Positions 14,920 through 27,650 of a stretch of 64,000 nt of DNA are shown here, one piece after another; position 1 is the stretch's first letter; each line of letters opens with the position of its first letter. Origin of the DNA: Cloeon dipterum. Taxonomy: Eukaryota > Arthropoda > Insecta > Ephemeroptera > Baetidae. The stretch spans positions 9,230,886 to 9,294,885 of the forward strand of contig NC_088789.1 of NCBI RefSeq assembly GCF_949628265.1, in the 5' to 3' direction. The notes beneath the pieces were generated by a model. It did no database searches and was not told the DNA's origin. It worked only from the letters and a program-made list of their open reading frames with translations. Made by a program: the position numbers and the translations under genes.

Positions 14920-17900
14920 GCAATTTTTGTGTTTTGATAGGTAAAAACATTATTTGATCAATCAATACTAAGAAAATATTTTATTAACGTTCAACTTAAA
15001 TGTACTACTTGTTGAAGATTAAACAAGGAAGCTGATAACCATGCGTGCATTATAATGCAATTTCCAGAAGCTATAAAAATTAAACAGCCATCTCCTTTTA
15101 ATATGTCTATTAATATGATGTCTACAGAAATAATAAACCTCTGAAATAAGGAGAAACGGAAGCTGTGTTAGTATTCATTTCTTGTTGGTGGCTTTCAAAG
15201 CAGGATTCGTTTCTCAGACAATAAACTATTTCAGCCTTTCTACACGAATACTGCCGCTTTTGAGACAGGACGGAAATCAAGGCACCGAGAGATTGGCAAC
15301 GAATTTCCATTTCTTCCGCGTGCACGCGAAAGAACAAAGGCGTGGGTGTGAAAATCGGCGCCGAGTGTTGCTCCAGAAAAACGCACACGATTTTGCTGGC
15401 TGGCTGCGCATAGCTGGGGAAGAGAGACGTATTAATTACCAAGCGACCCTTTGACTCCGTAAAAGTGAGCGCTCCAGCTCACGGGTCACTGGGCCATCAT
15501 CTACCATGCCGGCCTGAGCAGCGAGAGCGAATCGAGCAGTGAGTGCGCACTTTGAGCACCGCGACTGGAAATTGACTCTCAGAGCAGCAAACGTTGCATA
15601 ACAACAAGCCGAGACCTGAGCACGTCGTGAAATCTATATTGGGAACAATCCGTGAAGATTTGTCTTAGGAATTTTGCCCTGTTTCATATTATTTCTTTTA
15701 AAATGATAATATTTTAGTGATTGCCCATATAAATTAAAGTTAATTCAAAAGTTGTCCTGCCAACCCATTATACAAAATCTAAAATAAATAAAAATTGTCC
15801 TCCTGATCAGATAAAATTTAATAGTCTCTTGAAAGCCAAATTATTATAAGAAACTCTTATTTTATGTAGCTAAGAATCTTAAAATGTACTTTAAATTCAA
15901 TTGAAACTAACTGGAGTTTTGTGCAAATGAAATTAATTCAGTGCACACAGTAAAGCAATGCTCGAGTTGGTTGAGGATCTAACAAACGCGTTGGATAAAA
16001 AATGATCTTTAATTAATTGGTGTGTTTCAGAAAATGGAGAGATACACGGTGCGCAGTTTAATTGAGCACGATTGTCAGCGCATAAATCTGCCATTCCTCC
16101 GTGGACCCCCGCGTCGAAGGTGGTCGCGCTGCATGGCTTGGCATTAAAATCCCTGTGTTTGCTCAGGCAATGAGAGAAGGCGGGCCGGGGAAAGCGCTTT
16201 ATGTTCGACCGCATGAACAGTATCTCACTCAAATTAATTAGCCAAAAAGCGGCAGGACCGCTTCTGCGCGCAAAAATCCACATGAATTCCCTTTTCTCTG
16301 CGGCCGATGAAGAGATTTTCAAATGCAACTGTTTCGCCCGCGACAGCTTATCTGATCTCGAGATAAACGTCTGAATGTCTCATTGCTCAGCTAATTAATT
16401 TGCCTGCGAGTGCCGGTGCGGAGGCACGGGCATTCTGGCGCCTGGCACCTCCCGAGCCGCTAATCGGTCCGATTTGTCGGGACGTGTCAAATACTGTTGG
16501 CCAACTCACTCGCCTTTTTTAAGAACTTCCTGTTAAGGAAATTTGATAAACGAGCATTTTTGACAGGATTAAGCGTGCGTCGGTCAGGAAAGATGAAAGG
16601 CCGCCAACAGAGTAAACTGGGGCGGTTGGCTCTGATTTCTATAGTGAGATTTATACGATTAGTTTTATCTGAACCCTTCAACTGTGGAGGTTGCTGATTT
16701 ATGAAACAAGGAAGTAAAAGCATGTGGTGTTGACACTATTAGGTGATTAAGAGATGAAATTTAATTTTATTGAAACCATTTCTGCATTAATTTTTTTTTA
16801 AATATTGTAGGTGAGATTGAAATTATATTAATACCATTATTGGGAAAAAAGCTTGATAAAATGTATTATTCACAGTCACCAAATAAATCGTGCAAAAAAG
16901 TAAATGCTTTCAGGCACTACTGCAAAAAATATTTTATTGACGAAGTTAAATTGCAGGGAAATTTCGTTTCGCCAATTCATGGCACCTCTCTCGCATGCAA
17001 ATATCAAATCATTCTTCATGCTAAGCACTTGCGAAAGTAGCATAATTGAGTCGATAACGAGTCACTTGTTTAGCACAAGTAATTCAGTCATGTGTTCTTA
17101 TGTTACTTCAATGTGATACTTGGGTCGGCGGGTTTCCCATTCTCGTGGGCGTACGTATTAGCCAGCACTTGGATGTACGCTTACATAATATGTAACTATT
17201 ATAATATGCACTATTTGAGCATATTATGCTCAAATAGTGCACTTGATTGAATCAACTTTTTTCCTCTTCATACGTGTTTGTATCTACTTGAACGGGATGA
17301 TCCCGGAGAACAGTTAAAAGTTCACCTTTAATTAAACTGATTCTTAAAATTTAAAATTTATTGTGAAATATTATTTTTTAAATTGAGGCAAAGCAACATA
17401 AATAATTGTCTCATTTACACTTCCTCTTTTTCATTTCCATGGATTTATTGTTAAAAGGCTACATTATAATTTTAATATTTTACTATAAGAAATTGTGCTA
17501 AAGCTTCAAATGACCGATATTCTTGCGTAAATCAATGGAAATTTCTTCCCATAATGGTATGTCTATTGCACCCAGTGTGAAATAGGGGTTGAAATAAAAT
17601 ATCTGCTACACACTATATGTTTCTGATGAGCGCAATTCGTCTTAAACAGTATAGAGGGCAATACTATCTAATAACACAATATATTTCTAAACATGTCAGA
17701 CAGTTTCTATCTAGCAAAACTGGGTGTTTTTAGTTTTTGAGCTGGCAACAAAAAAAATCGTGTATTCGTTTCATCAGCCAAGGGCAGTGCGCAAGCGTGC
17801 GGTAGCTTACAAAGCGTACACCGGAAACAATTCTGGGTACTCCGTTGCTCCATTGTGTAGCCATTCAATGTCTATCTCTCATCATGAACTATTTAAACCA

Positions 17901-18300
17901 AATTATAGGACTCTCGATGCTTTTTACTGTAGTTTAGCGCTTAATTCATAGCATACAGAAAATAATCAGAAAATATTATTGCAGTGGATGCCAGTTTGCG
18001 AGGGACAGTGCCGATTAAAAGCTGCTGTTGGGCAAGTCAAAAATATTTTGAAAGGTTACGTATTGATTTTGAAAAATTAAATGTGATATTTTATTTAACT
18101 CAGTCAAAAAAAATATTTTTTTGCAATATAGTGTGCCTGAAAACATTTACTTTTGTGCAATATTCATGTGGTGAATGTGAATGATACATTTTATCAAGCT
18201 CTTTCCCAATTATGATATATTAAATTAATTACAACCTCATTTACTACTATGCATGATTTGTAAAAATGTAAAACTATTTTTCTAAAAAACCCAGTTCACG
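14920..18300. other. Non-coding stretch upstream of the first GH18 gene
   Basis: Several open frames of 60-130 codons exist, including overlapping frames on both strands near 15122-15454. None resembles a known family and none has a coherent gene structure. The only distinct element is the palindrome at 17207-17241. No coding sequence is supported here. Confidence 0.55.
17207..17241. repeat. Perfect 17-bp inverted repeat with 1-nt centre
   Basis: The left arm (17207-17223, TGCACTATTTGAGCATA) is exactly reverse-complementary to the right arm (17225-17241), with a single T between them. A perfect 35-nt palindrome is not expected by chance in a window of this size. It could extrude as a cruciform, be a relic of a transposon end, or be an assembly fold-back. 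No open frame or flanking duplication is evident. Confidence 0.85.
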
Positions 18301-18304
18301 CATA

Positions 18305-18314
18305 TATATAAATA
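18305..18314 (+). promoter_or_regulatory. TATA box of the catalytically dead GH18 gene
   Basis: TATATAAATA lies upstream of two initiator-like sequences, TCAGA (18331-18335) and TCAGT (18336-18340). The candidate start sites are 28 and 33 nt from the first T of the TATA box, which is normal spacing for insect core promoters. It lies 0.2-0.35 kb upstream of the first GH18 coding exons, so it is the likely promoter of that gene. Confidence 0.55.
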
Positions 18315-18501
18315 GTTTTTCCTGCAAATGTCAGATCAGTGTTGTTTTATTCTATTTTGTGATATCTGAAAATCAGGTTATCTTTACACGTTAATCAAAA
18401 ATTAAAATCCTGGTTGAATTTTTGCTGGCCATGTGGGCAGATTTAGTATATTTAAGCTCTTTTTAATAAAAAGTAATTTTAAAAGCACTTGAATTTTTCA
18501 G

Positions 18502-20261
18502 ATGATGTAAGGTTTTGTATATCCCAGTGTCTTCAACTAACAGGTGTCGGAAAAGAAGAATGCACATTCAACGCAACGACCGGAAAGAGTTTGTTATCTT
18601 GATCAATTTTTCTTTGAACGATATTTCCTTTAATGTCAATAATTCCAGTAAAGGGGTGCGATCCTCGTGCTCAGTTCAGACCCAGCAGATTCAAAGTACT
18701 CTGTGAATTCAATTACAAGTAGCATTAAAATGAATATTTTTTATTGAAAATCTCTAATCCATGATTTTTAGTTGGCATATTCCAACATTTCTAACGAAAT
18801 CACGTCAATCACTGTGCGATATTTATATTGTACCCATGGCCACTTTTAACAAATCTACAAACCTAATCGAAATGAGGCCTGAGAGCCTGCAAGGTAAAAA
18901 AGTTTGGCTACTGGCCAAAGGTTACTCTAATAGACTAATTTGATAGCTGTGCCTTTGTTCCTGAGGGAGGCAAAAATATATGGCATCAAAGTGACGCTGG
19001 CAGTTGGCTCAATCGACGATTACATCATGCACCCCAAAGAATTCACCAGGATTGCCAAGAACAATGAACTGACGACCAAATTTGCGCAAGGATTGGCACA
19101 GTTGGTCAATAATTTTAATATCGATGGAATTACTATTTCGTGGATGTGGCCTGGTTGTCCACAGGTATCTATTTGTTAGGAGTGAATAAAATAAAAATAG
19201 CCATGAGCAATCATGGAACGACAATATGAAACGCGAAAAATTATCAGCTTCGATTTTTCTACGTCAAAGTAGAGAGAAATTGATTTACAGAACTCATGCT
19301 GCATGAAACTTATCTTGCAGGGAAACTGTATTCAAGATGTGGACAAGAGATCTGTCTCCGCTTTTGTACGTGCAGTAGCAGCCCCACTGAAAGTAGCCAG
19401 CAAAACCGTGATTTACCATATGAATGGAGTAAGCGTTAACGTCATAATGGCCTCTGGTGAAAATTTTCTTAATCATGCCATTCCTCGTCTTCATTTCTCC
19501 ATTTTCATTTAGGTGACTATTTTAGCGATATTCTCGACGTGGTAGACTACTTTTTACTTCAAGCTCAAACCCAAAATAGTTATTTACTTGGAGTAACAAA
19601 GTTCAACTTTAACTTAAAGGAAACAGTATAACTTTAACTGGAGATCCTTAATACTTGAATAATTGATTACATATTATATTTCTAAAATAGAAAGAACTCA
19701 TCGGCGACCTTAAAAGAAAAATTAAGAAAAGTGATGAGTTACTTCCCAAAATTATTTTGAATACAGATCCATACTACTACAGTTATGAGTTAATTGATTC
19801 CAAAGAAGGAAAAATTGGAACCACATATGTGAAAACTTCAAAGGAAATAAAAGAGAGGATCGGTATGGTTGAAGTGAGGGCACATTAGTCGTATGCGGCC
19901 ACTTTTTTAACCTAGAAACCTCATTTTCCTAAAAGTGGTGCAAACTAATCAAGGACCCAACATACAACTTAGTCAAGAGCACTGAGACTCAAAACTACGC
20001 AGTCAGGCAGAAACACCTGTTCATCTTTGATGATTATCAATCGTTGAGAGCTAAAGTATATCATGGATAGAGTGATTCATTGATTCTTAATCAAGAAAAC
20101 TGTTACAGATTGAGTTTGTCATGGGATTTGGAGCTGGAGTAGGACTTTACAATACGCTGGCCGATGACTTTGATGGATTTTGCGGCTGTGGTAACATGCC
20201 TTATTTGAGTCTCATGGTATCTTTACTCAAAATGGACTGTGAACCTCTGCCCTGTTTTTGA
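18502..20261 (+). CDS. GH18 chitinase-like protein lacking catalytic residues (5' end unresolved)
   Basis: Spliced gene encoding a full GH18 barrel of about 360 residues. My exons are 18502-18542 (tentative), 18649-18718, 18772-18893, 18947-19164, 19321-19456, 19513-19592, 19691-19873, 19936-20055 and 20109-20261; all phases match. Family landmarks appear in order: first strand RFKVLCEFNY, second strand LCDIYIVPMATF, third strand KVTLAVGS, the catalytic-loop position IDGITISWMWPG, YAVRQKHLFIFDDYQSLRAK, and the C-terminal GFGAGVGLYN...FDGFCGCG segment. The active-site motif DxxDxDxE reads D-G-I-T-I-S-W-M: the proton-donor Glu is Met and two Asp are gone. The third and fourth signature motifs are also degraded. 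Catalysis is therefore unlikely. A lectin-like or growth-factor-like role is known for other inactive GH18 proteins (IDGF type), but that is inference here. The tentative first exon adds a cysteine-rich N-terminus; the signal-peptide exon was not found. An intact frame over eight or nine exons argues against a pseudogene. Confidence 0.82.
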
Positions 20262-20305
20262 GGTCATAATTTCGTTTGAGATTATCAGAACCATAAAATG
20301 GATGA

Positions 20306-20311
20306 AATAAA
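20306..20311 (+). terminator. Poly(A) signal of the dead GH18 gene
   Basis: AATAAA lies 45 nt after the TGA stop of the GH18-like gene, the first such hexamer downstream and at a plausible distance. Confidence 0.55.
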
Positions 20312-23300
20312 CTATTTAAGCCTGGTTTTAATTTCAAAAAAAAAAATCTAATTTTTATCCACCTAGATTTTGGAAACTTAACAGTGCTCTTAAAGGCTTC
20401 AGAATTCTAGACTCATCATTGTATATTCAAAATAACTATCGATGAGCCACAATGCTTTTAATAAATAAATACAAAATAATCCAGTTTCCAAGAAAAATAT
20501 TTTGCAAAAATATTCAGCAATATGCTTTTGAACAATGTAATTCTTATAATAGATAGTCTTGTATTTGGTTCATTTTATATATTTGGTTTATTTTTATGAA
20601 AGATAATTTATTTAAGCTAATATAACAAAATTTCAAATATTTTCTGTTTTTTTCAAAACCTACATTAATGAAACGCACTTTTTACTCGTGAATTTCTCGT
20701 GACGTGGCAGCTGTTGATGAGTTCTGTACACACACTCGGAAATTTAGAAATTACGCGTGTGACTGAGTGCAATAAGCGATGACCACAGCAGCAGCAACAT
20801 TCCTTGATACTTTTATTCACGTATGATTGACGCCGCGGCGCAGACAGCAGGGCGATTAAATTAATTTGAGATGTTGTGGGAAGCGAGTGATCGGCGCGCA
20901 CCAACGAATGAATTGTGCTTTATGTTTGACGCGCGGTTACATTAGTCGAGACGCGCGTGTAAAACGCTTTTTGCTTCGTACTGTGAACTTTAAAGAGAGG
21001 CTGGCCGCGCGCGGCTACCTGATGTCCTACTCTCCAACTGACTGACGAGTTGAGGGGTCAACCTGTTGCCAGAGAATATTCGCTTCCTTTTTCTTTCTCA
21101 CTCAGAAACAACTGACGTCCAGCAGAGCTGCAAATAATGCCCGTTCGTCGATTGATTACAACCTGCAGGCTGATGTTAATAGGATGGAAATTGAATTTTA
21201 GTCCTCCTCAATCCTTAAAACTCCATAAATCCAAAGGAAAAGATGTTGATAGAGTTTAGGGCGTTTATAATTGAGAAATGATTGATTAATCGCAACGTTG
21301 AAGCGGAGAAAATTGATTAAAATTTTATAGCAATGCTTGGTCATGGAGCAATTAACACACTCAGTCATAAATACCACTACTTATGCATCGCTTGTCTCTT
21401 AATTACATTATAATTATCATACACAACAGTCAAACACGCAAAAATGGCATTAACCTTGCCAAAACGCAATAGATTTTTAATTTGAGTACATATCCTTTTG
21501 ATTTGTGCGTGAATGAAGAGGTATGTACCAAATTTAAGGTTGTTTTACAATTGTTAGCATATTTTTTAAATTAAGCCAAAAGGTGCACCAAGCATGTCTA
21601 CCATGGTAATGAGAATTAACTCGCAATAATGTCGACACACAAGCAGGAACGAAATTTCAACAAAATTTCTTGTGCCCATCTTGTGTTTAATTAAATGGTA
21701 TAAGTGGCTATAGTAACATCTTTTCGTGTAATTCTTGAATTAACCTTACGTTGACGAAGCGCAACATTTACTTTCAATTTACATTTCAATTAATGCAATA
21801 CAAGCAGACTTTTAATGAAGAAGGCGGAGCTGCAAGCTCATCGTCCATCGTGTCAATGCACAATTGACCCAACAGCATCCACATCAAAAGCACTTACTGC
21901 ACCAAGGTATGCGTGGATGGCGCAATCTGCTTCATCTCGGCTTCAAACCATTTGTTTATAATGCATGTGTGAGAGTTATAATTTGAAAATTGGTGACCCA
22001 GCAAAATTTTAAATTTGGAAATGAACAAAAATGAATGGAAGCAGATAGGATGGCTCCGTTCCCTAATTAGAAGATGATGGAGCGTTTTATTTGTGTTTAC
22101 CTGACCGCGATCCAGCCAGCCGACCAGTTGAAGCAAGAATTCTCGGTCGGGCACGTTTATGTTCCGATTGAGACATTTCGCGGATCTCTGCTCTTTCGCA
22201 ACACTACAAGACTGTTTGACTTTTTTTGCTTTCGTGTGTGTGTCAGACGCTCGAGAGCAATTGCACCCTACTCATGAAAAAGACGGCCGTTGCGTACCGT
22301 ATGATCTTTATTTATTTCGCTCGTAGATGCGAAACAATAAACTGTACGCCCGCTCAGACACTCGTTACCGCTGATATGAAAATTGGTCCTGATTTGAGCT
22401 GCTGGGGGAGATCAGGTGAAAACGCTGACGTTAGCTGAATGGCAGTTATTTTTTGCGAGAAAGTTTTAGAATTTGTTGTTTAAGAAAAAAATCAGAAAGT
22501 AGATTTATTTTTTATATTGAAATTACAATATCTTTAACAATTTATTTGTAAACCAACAAGCATTCTATCAAAATTAAAAAAAAGAACTGAATACGGCTAA
22601 GTATTATCATTCTTATCAGCCTAGAGCAACAATTTTCTATAGCAACTGTTGTTATTTAAGAAAGAAATTCCTATTTAAAACGGCAATTTAATCGATTCTA
22701 TTAGATTTTTAATTCTGAGACTGAAATCACACCTCAGCTACCTGCGTGCAAGTCAAGGAGCCTTCAACCTCCGTACAAGAGTATGCTGCTTGAAAATAAT
22801 TACCGCTTTTCTCGCTAAAAGCAATTGAAATGCCAGGCGTGAAAATTACCCACACACACCGCCATCGGATGAGCCATTCGAGTAAAATAATTTGCCTAAT
22901 GCGCGCCATCGTGCTCATTTGCGCTCGACTTACGGCCGGCTATACAGTAAATCTGAGCAGGCTGATTGCGACAATTGTTAATCCTCTCTTTTTAGGTCAT
23001 CGTATCCTTGGCTGGCTTAATTTTTCACCTTTAATTGCAACGTTTGGCGAACATGCGTGACGACCTCAGCGGGATTGAAAAGAAGTCGCGTCACTTGCGT
23101 CTTGGGAGCGTCACCAAAGAGTCACTCTCGTTACCGTCGCACAATAATGGTCGTTTGATTGTGATAATATGCTGCGCATTGCATCACTTCAGGGGCAAAC
23201 CGCGGGTCCGCCTATTCACGACCTGGCCGTGGTGATTTGCATTTGTCATTTTATACAAGGAAGACGACACCGGTAAAGTGTGCACCGAGGAAATCTTTTG

Positions 23301-26300
23301 CAAATAAGATTTTTGTCATAAAACCTTATACGAATATGCTTTTACTACCCGTTTCGCGCCTGGAATTCCAAGACTCGACGGTGATAGCGATAAAAAATAT
23401 TTGCAGGCGTTTATGTAGTATTTATAAACATTTTTCATTACCTGCTTTACACGTTTGTGAGTGTATTTGTAGGATTTTAAAGTGTCAAATCTGCATTCAA
23501 GACGCGAATTGGGTACAGAGACGATGAACATCAGGAAATACGCGCCTTACAAGCAGCCGCAAATTAAAATTTAAACGCGCCTAATGCACTGAACACGTTT
23601 ACACAATTGAGATAAATAATGATTTTCTTCAACAAAGCACTAACTCATCACCTCACAAAATTGCCTCATTTTTCATTTCAAGATGTACGCCAACGAAGCC
23701 ACAGCAGTGAATTATTAACAAACGATAATTACCGCCAGCAGGCGCAATTTTGTACTCTTTCTCTGACTGAGCAAGAACGGAAAGCACACGCTCATATTCC
23801 GCCCGTAAATAATAAAAATGCACGCTAATTGGTAGGCAAACGGATTTTGCTGCTCTTTCTCACGAATCTTTTTTCATTTCACCGGCAGATGCTGATAATT
23901 TGATATCGAAGCCGACTTTCATTACCGCAGCAGCACAATGGCATTTTTTCCACCAACGATAAGACTGCTCCATTCTGCCTCCCTCTCATTGTTGCTTTGG
24001 CAATCGCGCTGAAAGAAGATAAGGCAAATGTTGTATTATAAGCGTCTGGGTGCCAGAGCCGAGTTCAGCAGGCGTAATTTCAAGCGTGCGAATCAAAAGT
24101 TCACATGATGCAAAAAGAGCATCTGATCGCTCGCCCGATTGCATGCATTCAATGTAATTTAATTTTATTGTCTGCCTGCTGCCTGTCCAGCTGACGTGGT
24201 TTGTTTGCAGAACAAGGAAGGGTAGAGAGAGATTCCTCTCGACCCGGTTACTCGACCCTTTCAATAACCGTATAATCACTAATTCTATATGTGCTAAAAT
24301 TTCGGCTTTTCATTTGAACACCTCGAAGAATTGTCAATTGTTTGAATTAAAGAAATGACTACTCAATGAAAATTTGACTCTTCCTGTAGCTGAATGGCAA
24401 AGGAAAATTTTTCATTAGCTTAGGCTAGAAAAACTGCGACTCGAGGTCTTATGGCATAAGACTTAACAAAGCTAACGTTAATGTTTGATCTAAAAATTTT
24501 ACAGCTAACATTTTAATTTTATATCGCCAAAATAGATGTTTCTAGTTGCTTAATAATAGTTAATATTTTGCGAACAGGTTAAAAAGTAGTCTACATGGTG
24601 TGTTAGTCCTGCAAAAGGTCGCAACCTTTAGGAACTGGAATTCCACAAAAGCCGGAGGCGACAGCGAGTAGCCTAGCTAGAAGCTGATGAATGCGCTCAT
24701 CCTGGGTAAGAAGAGCGAGTTTCGCTGCCGGCGTCTGCGAGATGAGCAGCAATTTCATTTTCTGGTTCACCTCGCCTCCAAATATTAAAAATCGCCTCAT
24801 TATTTCGTTCATCTTGTCATGGTCACCATACATTGAATGAGAGAGACTTCGAGCGCAATTACGTGTGCAGGGAAAGAAATGTGTCTCATACTGGTATTCC
24901 GATATTCCCATGCCACACACGCACCTTCGGAAAAAAACTCCTTCGACCGAGATGACATTGGATTTTTTGTGGAGATGCGATAATCCTTAAACCAATAATT
25001 GCGCTCGAAATCAGATCTTTCGAAGTGAAACCACTTTCACCTGAGTGAGGATGCCGTTTTTTATCACTACTGGATGTGTAACAAATTGGTCTGCACATCT
25101 CTCAAGGCCGTCGCGCGCTTCACTCTCCTTCTCATGGACATTTATTTTATTAGTTGGTATATCAATTATTTCCAATTAGTCACTCCAGTCACTTAAAATT
25201 CTTGAATTCGATCACTTGGGATCGCGAATTCCTACGATCGTTTCATCTCCACGATCTGCTTCTTTGAAGTTAGACAAGTGATTCATAAGCAGGTGTGATT
25301 GCTTTATTGTTACACTCAAGTCGTGATAGTGCAATGAGGAGAGCAGACGAGGAAAAAGAATGGGCGGCCGGAGATTTGAGACATTTAGAATGGATAGTGT
25401 AGCACAAGGAAAGAAATGGATGCTGCGCGAAAACCTTGGGGCCTCGAGATTAGGTATTAATTTCCTTGTCAATGGCACATGGAGAGTGCATTTATTGTCA
25501 CATTACTACTCCGATGAAATCAACGAACATTTAAATAAAAGTTAAGCTATTTTAGTATTGTAATTTATCCATGAAGGTACGCACCTATTTTTTAGCTTAC
25601 GCCATTTCCTTATTTATTATGACTACAGATAAATTAGACACGGTTGTGGTTATGATTGTTGAGGATTATGTATATTCAAAGCAAAATTAGTTTTCTTTTC
25701 AATTTCACACGGATGTGATTGAGGATCGAAATGAGAAAAATGCCACAGCAATAAGGCCTAAATTTGACACCGGGGGGAAAGTTGTTAGCAAATGTGGAGA
25801 AAATTAAGTTGGCTGGCCAAGATAATCACGTCAGTCTAACACCACGAGGCGTCCAATCGTTGCCTACTCATTTGTCGGGACAGCAATCACAAATAGCGCC
25901 AGGGGCTGAAATAATTTTTCCAATATATAGCATTACGGTTTTTATTAAGGTGCGTTTATATTTGAGCGTGACAAGTCGGAACTGGTCTATTGTGTGTCAT
26001 AAAATAACGAGAAAGTGATGCAGCGTGGCGATAACAACTCGCATTTAAATAAGTGCAAGCGTGTTTATTTGTCCGGGAAATGTGCTGGTGAGCGGCGATG
26101 ATGCGTGCCCAGACAATGCACGGCAAAAAGTGAAAGAAGTGGCGAGGAGCACATGCAATAAATCAAACAATAAAGCAGACAATTATGATCAGCTCGGCGG
26201 CTGCCGGTGGGTGAAAAATCTCATTTGCGCTTTACGATTCACCATTAAAACGAGCAAAGAGACGCAAAAGGGCTTTGTGCGAAAATTGTTACGATCCGGT

Positions 26301-27139
26301 ACTCATTTTACGACGGCATTTGCACATTCCCTCTTCAAACGAGTGGATAATCGGTTTTAGATTTCATTTATTTTTAATGATGGATTACACAGTGTGCATA
26401 AAACGAGTTGCACATGCGAAACGAGCGTGACGGCGACCGTTGCGCAATAATAAAACGCATTACCTGTGCAGTGTTTGTTTCTGCTTTTGTCGTTCAGGGT
26501 GGAAACAATTTTGAGGCGGTGTCGTCGAAACATTGCTTTCTCACGCCTCAGTATTGCTTGCGATTCATGTTCATTGCGATTACGTGTGACAAGGCTTTTA
26601 CCGCTCGTCTTTTAGGAGAACAAGTTGCACATCATGTACAGTCACCAACGTGGGTGTAATATATTATGTGAACTGTCTGGTCGGGAACTATTTTGGAGAC
26701 ACATGCGATACGACTTTAACCAGCAGGAAAGGTTGGAAGTTAGTCAGGGGAATTTTGATGACATTATTGTCTGCTTCAAAATGGTCTCTATTGGCTATGG
26801 CTTGATTCTTTGAGATTTATTAGTCAGCATTATTTTCAAACTAAACGACACACAAACCTCTTTAAATATTAAAATTTGTTGGTGAAGCGTTGAACATTGT
26901 TTGATTGAGTAAAAAATTTCAAATAGGTAAAAATATAATTAAAATTAATACGAACAAATTCTTTTCAAATGTACCGTCGAGTTTATTGTATAATTTATAA
27001 ATTTTTTACAAATCTTTGCACATGTTACATCTGTTGCAAAATATTATTTTAATGTGTAAGTAAAAATTCACAACTGAGGAATTGAGCTGTTCGCGAAAAC
27101 AATGAGAGGCGAAAGGCGTGTGTGTTGTGCTACGTTTGC

Positions 27140-27161
27140 TAAGGATGGTAGACCATCCTTA
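27140..27161. repeat. Inverted repeat, 10-bp arms with 2-nt spacer
   Basis: TAAGGATGGT (27140-27149) and ACCATCCTTA (27152-27161) are perfectly complementary around AG. It lies in a locally GC-richer patch. No associated gene was found. Confidence 0.75.
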
Positions 27162-27611
27162 ACGTTTCCCAATTCAAATAACATTGCGTTCGGTCTGACG
27201 CGCGCCGTCGAATATGAATATAAACAAACCGAGAGCTGAGAGTGCGGAGATGAATTCATCGCGCGAATCCAAACGAGCAGAATGCGTGAGTTGTTCCTGG
27301 TGCCGACGCCGAAGCCTATAATTTGTGTGCTGGCGAGTAATGCAAAGAACGTGCGCGCATTGAGGGCGGCGTGGGCGGAACTCATAGCCCGCTGCTCAGT
27401 GCATTATCGTACATGAATCATAGAAAAAGTATTGCTTATTGTTTACAGCAGTTTTACAGCGGAATTATCATATATTAAAATACTAGTTGCATAGAACGTC
27501 ATCAATAATTTATACTATTATGACTATGAGATACAGAAGATTTACTTAAAGCGCACTGGATATATAACACTCATAAAACACTATAACACTATAAAACTAT
27601 TAATATTAAGG

Positions 27612-27650
27612 TCAAGTTTTGCACAGTTTTGATGCATCTCTAAGAGTCAT
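27612..27650 (+). repeat. 39-nt dispersed repeat, copy 1
   Basis: This block begins TCAAGTTTTGCACAGTTTT and ends AGAGTCAT. It aligns without gaps to 34538-34576, with 35 of 39 positions identical. The second copy lies in an intron of the active GH18 gene. Flanks do not align convincingly. It may be a remnant of a small mobile element or of a duplicated GH18 intron. Confidence 0.7.

Noticed and set aside
15122-15454. Overlapping 106- and 90-codon frames on opposite strands
   Set aside because: Mutually overlapping, no family resemblance, no splice or promoter context; composition-driven open frames.
18515-18706. 63-codon frame just before the GH18-like gene
   Set aside because: It is out of frame with the exon 18649-18718 that gives the conserved first GH18 strand. 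The frame is a shadow spanning an intron.
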